The notes below the pieces were generated by a model, which was given only the letters and a program-made list of their open reading frames with translations, did no database searches and was not told where the DNA came from. A stretch of 64,000 bases of DNA, taken from the NCBI GenBank assembly GCA_003117195.1, contig BDSI01000185.1, forward strand, positions 62,001 to 126,000, written 5' to 3'. Made by a program: the position numbers and the translations under genes. This stretch comes from Eudorina sp. 2006-703-Eu-15. Lineage: Eukaryota > Chlorophyta > Chlorophyceae > Chlamydomonadales > Volvocaceae. Positions 1 to 12,000 of this stretch are shown in pieces. Position 1 is the stretch's first letter. Each line of letters opens with the position of its first letter.

Positions 1-1010
1 CGGAGCCAGCCGCGCGGTGGACGGCGTGTCGCTCTCATCAGCCAGGATGCTGGGCATGGCCGACCCGGCGTTGGGGCTGGGGATGGCGGAGGCGGAGGCG
101 GAGGAGGCGGAGGCGGAGGAGGCGGAGGATGCGGAGGATGCCGCCGATGACACGGGGGTGCTGGGGGTCGACGCTGCGGGCCGCTGCTGCTGGGCGCATC
201 GGGGGGGAGGGCGGGGGAAATGGGGCGGGGGGCAACAGACAGAGAGGTGTGATGGCGCAGTGGCGGTCCGCAAAGCTTGGAAGGTGTGGATTGGTCCCTG
301 TACCTCCAGTTCCCACCCCCGCTGCTTTGTTCCAGGCTGGCCTTTTCCTAACTGCCAATTCCCCCTGCCAGCTCCCCCCCCTTGCGAGTCGCCCCCTTGC
401 CAGTCCCCGCCTGCCAGGCAGGGACCTCCCAAGAGGGACCAGGTCCTGCACCCGTCTGGCTGCTCGGGGCCCCTAGACGTCCCCCGACGTGGTCCGCGAA
501 GGAACCGCGGGCCACCCCGCCCCAGTTGACCGCCGCCACCTGCCTGCGCCGTCTTCTCCACATGGGGCGCCGACTGCGCGGACTTGGACTGCTGCTGCTG
601 CTGCAGCGGCGGTGGTGCGAGCACCCGCATGAAGCCGTCCACCGCGATGCGGCCCACGGCTGCAGCCCAGGGCCGGTTGGGTGGCCGGGTTGTTGGGTGG
701 CCGGGTTGTTGGGGCCCGGGTTGGGGGCACAGAGGTGGACGCTAGGTCTGACTACGCATGCCGCACATACGGCACGTGAGCAAACGCGCTGGCGCGCCCC
801 TGCACCCCCGGAGCATAACCCGGACGGTGCGGGGCGTCCACCGGGGTCCGGAAGCCCTAGACCCTACTGGATCGAGCGTGCTGCAGCAGAGTACACGTCA
901 CACGGGTGAGGGGATGTGTGTCGTGTGGTAGCGCTTGCGCCCGGTGCTCGGCTCGGCTTTGTCATGAAGCCGTCGAGAGAGACCGATCCACACGGGTTGG
1001 CAAAGGTTGG

Positions 1011-1051
<41 letters not shown>

Positions 1052-4000
1052 GCTTGGGCCGCGGCCCGACCGCCCGAGGGAGGGAGTGTGTGGTGCCCCT
1101 CCGTTGCTCACCCGTCTTGACGAAAGGAAGGGACAGCGTGAAGGGCGTGGGGCCGACTCCCGTGCTCCAGATGCACAGCCCGTACGGCAGAATCGTACCG
1201 TCCTGCAATGCCATCGTCGCGCGGCGGGTGGGTCCGCGGCTAGATGCTGCTGCCGTACAAGGTACAACGGATGTGTGAATGGCGCTAGGAGCTGAAGCAA
1301 ACATCCGCGCCCACGAGTTTTCCCCATACCGGCATTCACACACACAGGCACACCTTGAGGACGACCTCGCGCTCCGTGACCTCGTGTACGACACCCTGGG
1401 TGGACGAGCAGCCGGCGGGCAGGGGCGCGTTGATGAGGTTTGAGGTCCTGGGAGGTCTGGTTGCCGCTGTGCTGACGAACCAACCGTCACAACCGTGTCA
1501 ACCGTCACAACCGGCCGAGCAAACACCAAACGGTTGCTGTCTCGCGGCGCAGCCTCACCCAAACCACAGTGTGGCGTTCACCGTTGTCGAGTCCCCCCTT
1601 GCCCCCTCCCCGGCAGCCCGGTCGCCCTCCCCATGAGCGCGCACACCCAACCCTCACCGCCTCACCGCCGTCCCTCGTCCCCTGCCCGCGGCCCCGCTAC
1701 TCCTCAAGTACCCTCGCCCCTGGAGCGGTGGCGATCACCTTGCGCAGCACCACCCCCCTCCGGATGAGCTTCCTCGCCGCGTACTCCCGCAGTGAGGCGT
1801 CGAAGGAGCCCAGCAGCTCCCTCGCCTCCACCAGGGTCACCCTGGAGCCATCACAGGGGGGGACCCGGGCGGCAGCAGCAGCAGCAAGCAGCGGTCAGCA
1901 GCAGCAGGCAGCGGTCAGCAGCTCAGCCCCATGCAGTGAGTACCCCAGGCTGCGTCACGAGGGGGCGGTCTGCGGTTGCTGTGGGGACTGGGGGACTGGG
2001 GGACTGGGGGACTGGGGGACTGGGGGACTGGGGGACTGGGGGACTGGGGGACTGGGGGACTGGGGGACTGGGGGACTGGGGGAAGGGGGACTGGGGGACT
2101 GGGGGAAGGGGGACTGGGGGACTAGGGGAAACGTGATTGTGTGTTGAGAGTGTAAGCCCACCCGGACCACCAGGGTGTACGTGTGTGCGTGTGATAGCAC
2201 ACGGCCGTGTGCGCGCGTGGACGGTCAGATGGTGTGTACAAGCCCCGGCCGCAAGCCCGGCCGCAGGGCTGGAGGGCAACTGCGCGCCGGGAAGGGTGCC
2301 CGTTTCGGTTGGCGTATCGTCGCACCTCATGCCGCGGGCCCTGTCCGGGTACAGCTTCCGCAGCTCGTTGGAGATGAAGTCCTGCGGCGTACAGAGACCG
2401 GGAGGAGGAGGAAGGGGGGGAGCAGGGCGGGCAGCACAGCTCGCGTTACCGGGCGGGCACGGTACCGCCTGCGCAAGCCGCGCCCTCCGCAGACACCTCT
2501 TTCCCGCCTCCCACGGCCCTGCCCCCACCCCGCACGACCCGATCCGACCCGTCCCGTCAAGACCCGACCCGAACCAAACAACCACTGCGGCGACCCGACC
2601 TCCTCCGCGCCCCCCGACCTGCCCCACAACACGGCCGCCCCCTTCACTCCCCTCCCATCGCTCCACCTCCCTCCTCACCGTGAGCTCCCCCGCCACCTCC
2701 ACACCGGTGGGGCCTCCGCCCACAATCACGACGTGGAGCAGCCGCTGCCAGTCGTCCAGGGCCCGACCTGAGGACGTGGCGGCGCCAGTGGGATCGGTGG
2801 GTGCGCCCGGTGCAGCGGAGTGCCGGGTGGCAGGGCGGGCGGGCGGGGGGTACGGGGGCGAGCAGGTGATGGGACCACCCGGTATCTGCTGTCGGGCGGT
2901 TGGTCTCGAACCCGTGTCTTCCTCGGTCACCTCAGCCCAACCCAACCCAACCCTAACCCGCGTCACCATCTCCCCAGCCCATCCACACACGTCCCTACCT
3001 GCCCCTTAAGCACCCCTACAAGCGCCCCCCCACCCACCCCCACCCCCCACCCCCCCACCCCCCCGCCCCCCACCCGGTATCCCCGCCAGCGCCAGGTTCT
3101 CAATGAGGCGCTGTCGGATGGCGTCCGCCTGCTTCACATCGCGGAGGAAGTGAGCGTGCTGCAACACGCCGGGGATGCCGAAGGTGCTGCCCTGGAGGCG
3201 GGGTGGAGAGGCGGGGAGGGGCCAGGGGTGGTCGGGGGCGGGGCGGGGGCGGGGCGGGGTCATCTCTGTGTGGGCGGGGGGGGGGGCTCGGCGAGGCTCG
3301 TTTCGTCGTCGGTCTGTCCGCGGATAAGTCAGTCAGTCGGTCAGTCCGTTGGTCAGTCAGTCCGTCAGGTGATTAGCAGGGACCCTCGCGGCATGGCGGG
3401 TTTGGAGTCTATGCGGCAGCGGGGCTACGAAACCGGCCCCGACTTGTCCAGTGGTGTGGCCGGAGGAAACTGATCCCGCCTGGGGCCAGATGGGCCTAAT
3501 AGGCCTGATTGCCCAGATGGGTCTCATGGACAGGATCTTCCGCGTCCACATCATCACGGTCTCCGTGCATCGGTGTCCTTACACCCGTTCCTTGCCGGCC
3601 GGCCGACGCGAGGGGGTCAGGAACATGCGACCGTGTGCCGTACCGTGTGCCGTATCCGCGCACGCATACCGGCAGGATTGCGGCAGGAGGCTAGGCTCCT
3701 GGCAAGTAACAAAGTCAAAGGATGCGGCCACCTCTGCCACAAGGGGGCGACGTGAGTGTCGGGGTATCAAACCCCGGGTGCCCCTTCCCAAGCAGCTTAA
3801 AGTGATGTCGTGTGCCGCACCTGGGATCCCGTACAGATGGCGAGCTTGTCGTACGGAACTGAAAACGTGACGCCGTCCTCGCTGTTGCATGTGACCGTCT
3901 TATTGGCGGGGTCCACCGACTCGGCCTCTGGGGGTGCGGTCCACATAGGCCCCTCATGGTACGGCATGTACGACACAAGTCACTTGACACCGGCGAGTCC

Positions 4001-5652
4001 ACTTGATCCAGCTGTTGCTAAGGCCGCCTTTGCAACTCCCCCCAGCTCCCCCCAGCTCCCCCCAACTAAACCCGTGCACGTCTTCGGATATGAGCCTACT
4101 ACCCGCAACCGAAACTGCCCACCTGGAGCATTGGTCTCTGATAGCCAAGTGCCCCACCGAGCGACCCACGGGTCCGTGAGGACAGGTCCACTCGGAACGA
4201 GGCACCCAGCCACTCCCTCCCTGTCCCGGCCGCTCCGCCGCGCAGCAACCCATAACCCACCCTGCCCACCCTGCCCACCCAACCCACCCTGCCCACCCAA
4301 CCCACCCGCGATGTACAGCGCATTCGATGGCGAAGAAAGCGCTGGTTGGATGTCGTGCATGTGTACGGCCACACTGCGGGGCTCCAGGGTTCCCACCGTG
4401 GTGGACGCCAGCAGCGGAGTGAACACCTGCCAGGTACGACAGAAGACACCGTACACGTCAGGTACGACAGAAGACACCGTACACGTCAGGTACGACAGAA
4501 GACACCGTACACGCCGACACGGATCAGCTTCCGCATCCGCTCTTGCAGTACCTGAGTGCGCCCCATATCGCGAGGTTTAACATGCGGGCTGGTGGGGTTG
4601 CTCCGCCGCCGAGCGCGGCACTGGAACAGCCGCCCCATCGCAACCTCTCTGATTCCCGGCTTCGTGGTGGGGTGGACCGGTGCCTTTGAGAGGCCACATT
4701 CAGATGGGGGAGCCGGAGGACCACCCGCCCACCTGTGCCCTAGCAGTCAACGCAGTTGAACGCATGTCTACCAATTTCCTGTACCCACCGACCCACCCAC
4801 CCACCCACCCACCCACCCACCCACCCACCCACCCACTCACCATGTGGTTCCTTGGGCTAATCACCTGGGAAGCCAAAGCCGGTCACACAGGAGCGGGCAG
4901 CGAGTCAGCCATGAGGGGAGCAGAGATGGCGGGCTACCGTAAGTGGCTGCAGCAAGTGGCCAAGCGAACGCGAACACGGAGAAGAGGGAACCTCACAGCT
5001 GTTCAGATGATCCCTACGACCAGGCACCTCACGTGAGTCATCCGGGGACACCTCATGGCGCGGCGCCGGACGTGACGTGATGTGATGTGACGTGACGTGC
5101 TGTGCTGTGCTGTGCTGTGCTGTGCCGGGCATGCTCGCACGATAGACGATAGACAGCCCCCTTGCCTGTGCAGCACCTCGCCGCGCGTTGCATCTTGCAC
5201 ACCCACCCACCGTGATGTCGTACAGCTTTGGGTCGATGTCGTGAACCAGTCGTGCGGCAGCCCACCCCGTCCCCAGTACGACCAAGCGCGGCCTGCAGTG
5301 GTGGGGCCATGGACGAGGAACATGTTGGGGTGGGCACCGGGTGGGGGTCCGCTGTGAAGCTGCCTAAACAGACCGTAGCGTCTGTCCTCCTGGATTACCA
5401 ACTTCTTGCAATTAATGTCCCGTCGTCATCCCGACAGTCTCACATAAATGCATGCGTGTTGGTTTGTGAAGCCTGCCAGTCGATCGGACCCATACCCATC
5501 CACCTGCCCGTGCGCAAAGGCAGCTGATCAGCGGTCGGCGTTGTGGGCTTCGGAATGCTCGCAAAAAGCCGTTGGACGTAATTGATTGTCGTCGACGGCA
5601 GCAACACCCGCTGCCGTGCGAGTGCCGGAACCGAAGTTAAGAGCGCCCGCAT
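1..5652 (-). CDS. NDA: Type II (alternative) NAD(P)H:quinone oxidoreductase, probably mitochondrial; C-terminus off the window
   Basis: Rotenone-insensitive flavoenzyme that passes electrons from NAD(P)H to quinone without pumping protons. Thirteen exons (-): 5652-5504, 5292-5211, 4864-4841, 4426-4306, 3927-3821, 3191-3074, 2767-2679, 2381-2326, 1841-1739, 1395-1354, 1202-1112, 659-540 and about 173-1. All junctions keep phase, giving 425 residues to the window edge; the last junction is least certain. Residues 1-49 are rich in Arg, Ser and Leu without early acidic residues, like a mitochondrial presequence. The first dinucleotide fold is GTGWAA (57-62). The second is GGGPTG (217-222), followed by VTLVEA, whose Glu is usually linked with NADH preference. 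IWSTGVG and GRIAVDGFM are also family-like. Exon 3 is only 24 nt (VISPRNHM). After GRIAVDGFM a Gln/Ser/Ala-rich stretch begins where the family normally proceeds to its last FAD motif. The start is the first ATG of the presequence. Family assignment is firm; the compartment is inferred. Confidence 0.9.
1009..1050. repeat. (GGCA)n microsatellite in an NDA intron
   Basis: About ten tandem GGCA units, within the intron between NDA exons at 1202-1112 and 659-540. Confidence 0.95.
1983..2125. repeat. (ACTGGGGG)n octanucleotide array in an NDA intron
   Basis: About 17 tandem copies of actggggg with two gaaggggg variants near the end. Runs of five G every eight bases could form G-quadruplexes on this strand. 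Confidence 0.95.
4434..4516. repeat. 28-bp tandem repeat, about three copies, in an NDA intron
   Basis: Unit gtacgacagaagacaccgta followed by cacgtcag. It ends just upstream (in minus-strand terms) of the acceptor of the exon starting at 4,426. Confidence 0.95.
4783..4836. repeat. (CCCA)n microsatellite directly downstream of the 24-nt NDA exon
   Basis: About 13 tetranucleotide units. They begin within a few bases of the donor (gtgagtggg on the minus strand) of the micro-exon 4864-4841. Confidence 0.95.
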
Positions 5653-6081
5653 CGTGCCTATCAAAGACCCCTGGAGTTGACTCTAAATCTAATCAATCAC
5701 TTGCATTAATACTGGCTTGCGCACACTATACGTATACTCTGTGAATTGGCAGCTCGAAATACGTCAACCGAACAGCTCTAGAGATTTCGGCCTGAATACG
5801 TTCATTCCTAGTCCCGATCGCTACTTGCTATCCTAAGACATGTGATGTATAGCAATCCATCTGGCTGCAAGAACTGCTTCCGCGATGCCGTACGTTTCTC
5901 GTCAGCGAGCGACACTTCGAAGTCGCCACATTGTATGTGCCAATTAGTTGGGTTAACGCTACGTGTTTGATTGCGATGCTTAAATTAATCCTCCATGCGC
6001 TCATTTAGACAGTGATGTTGACTACGGTGACTATGGCAGCTTGACACCTGGGCCCCCGCCCTGGGGGCAGATACCAAGACC
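5653..6081. promoter_or_regulatory. Shared divergent promoter region of NDA (-) and CFAP43 (+)
   Basis: The 429 bp between the two start codons is clearly more AT-rich than the neighbouring exons and has no convincing coding frame. Both 5' UTRs and both promoters must lie here unless an upstream non-coding exon exists. No TATA box is obvious enough to call. Confidence 0.55.
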
Positions 6082-9000
6082 ATGGCCTTTCAGACTAAAT
6101 TTTCTATTGGTTATAATGGCTCTACGGTCGCGTGGGTTGGCCCTGACGAGGTTGCTTGGACATGCGGAAATGCGCTGGTGCTGCAGACCCTTAGCACAAG
6201 GGCGCAGGTCTGTTGGTCCTTAGTAGACAGTTCATGGCGTGCATTTTACTAAAGTTAGCCTCGGCCCTCTCCTGCAGCGTGTACTGAAGGGCACTGGGTT
6301 CGGCATAAGTTGTTTTACAATCAGCAGGCGACACAGCCTCCTTGCGATTGCCGAGAAGGTGAGCAAGCAATGGCCCCGGCTTTCGCGCAGCGGTCGTACC
6401 GCGCGCGGCCCTCGGTTGCGCGATGAAACGATGGCGCTGCGCCTGCCGCCCGTGGTGCAGGGTCTGAAGCCGAATGTCTCTATATACTCAACAAAGACCT
6501 TGCAGCTGCTCGCGAAGCTGTCGCCCGGCGAGCTGTCAAAGGACGAGGAGCAATCGTTGCCGGGCGGTTCCGCTGACAAGCAGCAGCAGGCGAATGTGGT
6601 CACCCTGGGCGTCACCGCGCTGGCCTTCTCCGGGGATGGCGAGCGGCTGGTGGTGTGCGGGGATGAGCCGGACTGCTCCGTGATTGTGCTCGGCTGGCGC
6701 AAGGCAAGTGGGGGTGGTGGGCCACGGCGGCGAGCACCCTACCTCCCGCCTCTGTCTCACAGTCCTCGTACCCCCTTCCGGGCCCCCTCACCACCCGCAC
6801 CGCGTCTCCAGGTGCCTCAACACCGCACCTCCCAACACCGCACCCCCCACCCGCCCCGCGGCATCCGTCCGGACACAAACACAGACGACACCCCTCCCAT
6901 CCTCGGGGCATAGTCCCTGCTCTCCTGCAGTCAGCGCTGCTCCTCGTACCAATGCCCTGTACGCCCTCCACCTCCCACCTCCGCCATCCCCCCCACCCCA
7001 TCCCCCTCACAGGCGGAGGCGCTGGGCCGCTCCCGCCTGCCCCCCTCCCAGCCCGCCTCCCACGTCAGCTTTCACCCCCTGGACCCCACCATCCTGGCCA
7101 CCACCCACGGGGGCACCGTCTCCGTCTGGTACCTGGAGGCCATGTGGGACCGGACCCTCTTCCGCTACCAGTCACTGACCCACGGGGCGCTGCCGCCCGG
7201 GCATGACATCACCACACACGCCTGGAGTCCCGCGGGACTGGTCGTGGGCACCAGCGGCGGCGGACTTGCCGTACTGGACATCGCGACCATGGCGCCGGCG
7301 ACGGTGGGGTCGGTGCCGACGGAGCCGCCGTCGCCGGGGCCCAGCGGCGGCGGAGCCGCCGCCGGCTCCGTCGGCGGCGGCGCAGCCGCCGCCGCCGCCG
7401 GCCAGCCGGCGGTGGTCCTGGACGCCGCCGGCCCGGGCGCCGCCGTGTCGGCTCTGACGCTCAACCGCGATCACGTGGCGGTGTGCGGCAGCGACGGCAG
7501 TGTTCACGTGTTCGCGATTGCGCCGGTGGTGACGGGGTACGGCCCGCCGGCCTTCAGCCACGAGGTGTGGCTGGGCCGCAGCAGCTCCACCGGGGTCGCC
7601 ATCGCCAGCGCCGAGTGCGGCGGCCCCGAGCACGGCACGGTGCTGCTGGGCTGCCCCGACGGCACCATCTATAAGGCCCCCTTGGCGCCGCACACGGGCG
7701 CCGACACCAACATGCGCGCGGGCTACACGCTGGCGACCCAGATCGGGGACTACCCCGTGGGTCGCCTGGCGGGCGTCGTACCGCACCCCGGCGGCGGCGC
7801 CTTCCTGACGGCGGGCGCCGACGGCAGCGTACGGCTGTGGGGCGCGACGGACGGGCAGCTCCTGGCTCGCAAGGCGCTCAGCTCGGCGCAGTGCGCGCTG
7901 GCGGCGGCGGCGCCGGGGGCGGGCCTGGCGGCGGTCGGCTCGGAGACGGGGGTGGTGCGGGTGCTGGTGCTGCCGCCGGCGCCGCAGCCGGGCGCCGGCG
8001 CCGCGGAGCTCGCCGCCTCCGGCTCCGCCCTCCCGTCCCTGCAGATGCGCGTCCTGTACCGCCGGCGACTGCACACCGGCCCCATCGACGCGCTTGCCTT
8101 CAGCCCCAACAACGACCTGATCTTGAGCGCGGGGCGGGACGGGACGGTGTGGCTGTTGGCGGTGGACGCCCGGGGCGGCAGCTGCCGCGCTCTGGGGTTC
8201 GTGCCGCTGCCGGCGGGGGAGCGGGTGCTGGGGGTCACGTGGCCGCGCGCGGGGGCGGACGTGCTGGAGGGGGAGTCGGCGCTGCTCAGCTTGGCAGGCG
8301 GCGGTATGATGTCGCTGACGGCGTCGGCGGAGCTGACGTCGGGCAACTGGCGGAGCCCGCACGCGGACATGATGCTCGTACGGCCGCCGGCGGCGGTGGC
8401 GCTCAACGCGCGGGGGTTCGGGTCGGAGACGGGCGACGGCGGCCCGAACGCGGTTCCGGAGCCGGTGGTGGTGCGGCTGCTGCGGCTGGAGGTGCCGCTG
8501 CTGGCGGTGGCGACGGCACCGCACGACCGTACGGGGGAGGTGTACGGCCTGGGCGCGGACAAGCAGCTCCACAAACTGGCGCTGCCGGCGGAGGCGGCGG
8601 CGTGGGCGGGTCTGCGCGCGCGGCCGTTCCGGAGTGCCGTACACGTCATGGCGCACGCTCGTCCCGGCGGCGGCGTCACGATGGCGCCGGGGGGCCACGT
8701 GCTGGTCACCGGCGGCGCCGACGGCGGCGTGGTGATGCGCAACCTGAACCTGGTGGCCATCAGCGACAGCGCGGGCGCGGGCCACGGCAACCACGACGTC
8801 GCCGCCGGCGGCGTCGTCGCCGTCAGCTTCGACGCGACGGGGCGGTACTTCGCCTCCGCCGGCGCCGACGGCATCATGGTGGTGTTCGAGGCCCTCGGCG
8901 GCGCCGCCGCCTCTCACCTGCTGGTGACGCCGCCGTGGGCGGCGGTGCCGTACGCCGGCGGCGTGACGGCGTCGACGCGCGTGGAGGCGGACGCCATCGA

Positions 9001-12000
9001 CGACCCGTCGGAACTGACGGAGGTGGAGCTGCTCAAGCGGCAGGCGGGGATGGAGGGGGTGGGGAGCAACGGTGAGTCGAAGCGGGCGGCGGTGGCGGCG
9101 CGGCTGACGGCGCTGCGGGGCCGCATCGCGGAGCTGTTGGAAGCCAACCAGGCGGCGCCCGAGCTGGAGCGCCTGGACCGGTAGGGCGGACAGGGAGGGG
9201 CCTGCGGGGGGGGGCCGGAGGGACCGGTGGGGCCCACGGCGGGGAAACACTCGAACATGTGACTCCCAGTTCCCATACGCGCACGCACACACACCCGGCC
9301 GGGAGTTTAGTAGAGTTTCGTCTGCATTAGCCTACGACGTCATAGCCGCTACTTCTGCTGGCGTCACGGCGCCCACCGGCGCTCGACAACGATACGGGGC
9401 GCTACAGCATCACGGACTACACCACCTTGGGACTACTGCTGGTCGACATACTTCGCCCTGGCATATTGGTAACCCTGGTCTCGGTCTCAGTCGTCGGTTG
9501 CATTGCTGGACACGGTTCTGCTTATTCGCGGCTCAGCTTTTCTCCTTGCTAACACACACATGGATGGACGAAGACCTCATACCCCCTCACCCTCATCACC
9601 TTTGTACCTCCCCTCCCTCCCCTCCTCCCCTCCCCCCCTCCACACACACACTCACACTCACCCAGCTCCGACCTGATCGTGGACGTGGGGCTGGTGGAGC
9701 GGCTCAAACGCGACACGGAGGCGCGGGTGGCCTCCGTGGCGGCGGCGGTGCGGCGGGACAACCTGCGCACCGAGCTGCTGGGCGACCGGCTTAAGCGGAT
9801 GGTGTGGGACGGTCTGGCGGTCAAGGGGGCGGTGGTTAGCGGACTGCGGAGTGCGCAGCTGGTGCCCAACTTCCCCCTCACGCAGCCGGGGAACCACGAG
9901 CGAGTGCTGCGCCAGGTGGGGTGCGGGGTGGGATGGGGGGCGGGGCATGGGGGTGGGGGGCGCGGGGCGGGGTCAGGGGCGGGTGGAGGAAGGGATAGGG
10001 CGGGGCGGGTGGGCGTGGGAGGCGGGGATGGGGTCCGGGGGCTCTGGAGGGTGTGTGTGGAGTTCCTCGTCGGAGGTAGGGCAGGAGGGCGCGGCAAACC
10101 AGGCCGTGCAAAGGGCGCAGGCGCGGACCCGTTGTGGGCCTTATGCGGTCCGTGGAGGGGCCCGGGCGCAATCCCACCGGTGCAGCAGCCCACCGCCTCC
10201 TGCCCGTGTTCCCCCGACCTGAACGGAACGGAACGGAGCGGGTCCCATCCGGTCCGTTTCGATGTCGCACTGGACAGGGCATCTCTCACTATCACACTGT
10301 CGTACCCTCCTGGCCCCCGCTCCCCCCCTTCCACCTCTGGCTCTGGCGGCAGCGCAGTATGAATATGAATATGTCTACCAATTTCCTATACCCCCCGCCC
10401 CCTCCCCCCCCACACAGGTGACCATGCTGCGGCGCGTGGAGCTGCTGGAGCACCAGGCGCTGGGGGTGGTGCCGTACAACTTCATGTTCAGGTGGGCCTT
10501 ACTGATCAGGGCTGCAGGGCTGCAGCGGGTCGCACCGCGAGCGCGACCTCCCGCCGGTCCCCGTCCCGCCGGTCCCCGTCCCCGGTCCCGATCTGTCTCC
10601 CGACGGGGTGCGATCTCCGAGTAACCCCTACTTTCCCCCTCCTCCCCTCCTCCCCTGGTACGGCAACCCCGTCGGCTCTTCCCGGTTCTGTTCCCTTGCT
10701 GGCCCCCAACCGACGCCCGCACTCGCCCGTGTACGTACACCTCTGTGTGTTCGTGTTTGTGTCTCTGTTCATTTCCTCTATTTGCTCCATTCGGTCCGAC
10801 TGGCTGCCTGGGCTGCACGGGTGTGTAACCACGGTCGTGTGCATGCAGGGGTAACGGCACGGATAACACCGGCGACGGCGACGACGGGTACGACGGTTCC
10901 ACGCCGACACCGGACGCCGCCGCCGCGGCGGCCGCCGCGGCCGTCGCCGCCGCCGCCGCGGCGTCGGCGACGGGCAACGGCGTCGCCGATCCTGACACCC
11001 TGCTGTACAGCGACTTTGACCTGCACTGCAACACGCGGAAGGCCATGCAGATGCACTTCACAAAGCAAAAGGTACGACGGTACGGAAGCACGATGGTACG
11101 GCATGCTGCGTGTCCCTTGGACCACCCGCCGCTGAATCCATGCCGCCTGGCAGCCCGCGTCCCGGGGGTGTTCTTTTATGCCGACCACCTCGCTCTATCC
11201 CTTTACCGCTCCCACCGCCCACCACTTGTCATTCCACCTCGCCCCTGTTCTTCGTGGGCTTGCGCCCTCCCTCCCTTGACCACCTGCACCCACCCCACCC
11301 CGCCCCCTCCCCGCCCCGCCCCCCCCCTCCAGATCCGGGAGCTGAAGGCCGCCTTCAACACGGAGTTCAACCGGGCGGCGGCTCAGAAGAGGACCGACTG
11401 CGACCGCATCGCCGACCTGAACGCTCGCATGGACGAGACCCTCAAGGACCTGCGCAAGCTGGGGGCAGGTGGGGGCGCTGGGGGAGGGGGGCGGGGGGGG
11501 CGGGGCGGGGGGGGGCAGGGGGGGGCACGGGGTCCCGGCGAACGCCGCGGCACTGCAGGCGCGTGGTGACGTTGAGAGCGCACAGCCACTGCCACTGCTC
11601 ACTGATCCCCATCACAATAAGAGCCGAACACCGTGGGTGTATCCCTAGCACCCAAACAAGCGTATCCCTAGCACCCAAACAAGCGCCCCCCTGGCTGATT
11701 TGGGTTGGTCCGCGGGGGCGTGACTTCTGCACCCCGCCACGACCCACCCACACACCCCTGATGGGCCCCTGCCCCATCCCCCTCGCCCCGCCGCCGCCTG
11801 CAGGCTCCCCCCCGGGTCTGATGGAGGAGCGGTTCCAGCTGGTGACCCAGGACACCCGGGACAACATCCAGGTGGGGTGGGGTGGGGTGGGGTGGGGTGG
11901 GGTGGGGTGGGGTGGGGTGGGGTGGGGTGGGGTGGGGTGGGGTGGGGTGGGGTGGGGTGGGGTGGGGTGGGGTGGGGTGGGGTGGGGTGGGGTGTGGGGG

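Noticed and set aside
935..975. Minus-strand peptide SLDGFMTK resembling the NDA motif VDGFMR
   Set aside because: Only gacggcttcatg is shared. The real exon at 659-540 keeps phase and more of the family motif, so this is treated as chance.
1923..2990. 355-codon minus-strand frame containing NDA motifs
   Set aside because: It strings together NDA exons 7 and 8 with intron sequence, including the octanucleotide array. The spliced model explains the conserved parts.
5585..5645. Sequence ending cgaagttaagag that recalls a 5S rRNA fragment
   Set aside because: It lies within NDA exon 1 and shows no wider 5S sequence or fold.
7172..9292. 706-codon open frame on the minus strand
   Set aside because: It is the Arg/His/Gln-rich antisense shadow of the large CFAP43 exon, whose plus-strand frame has clear WD40 homology.
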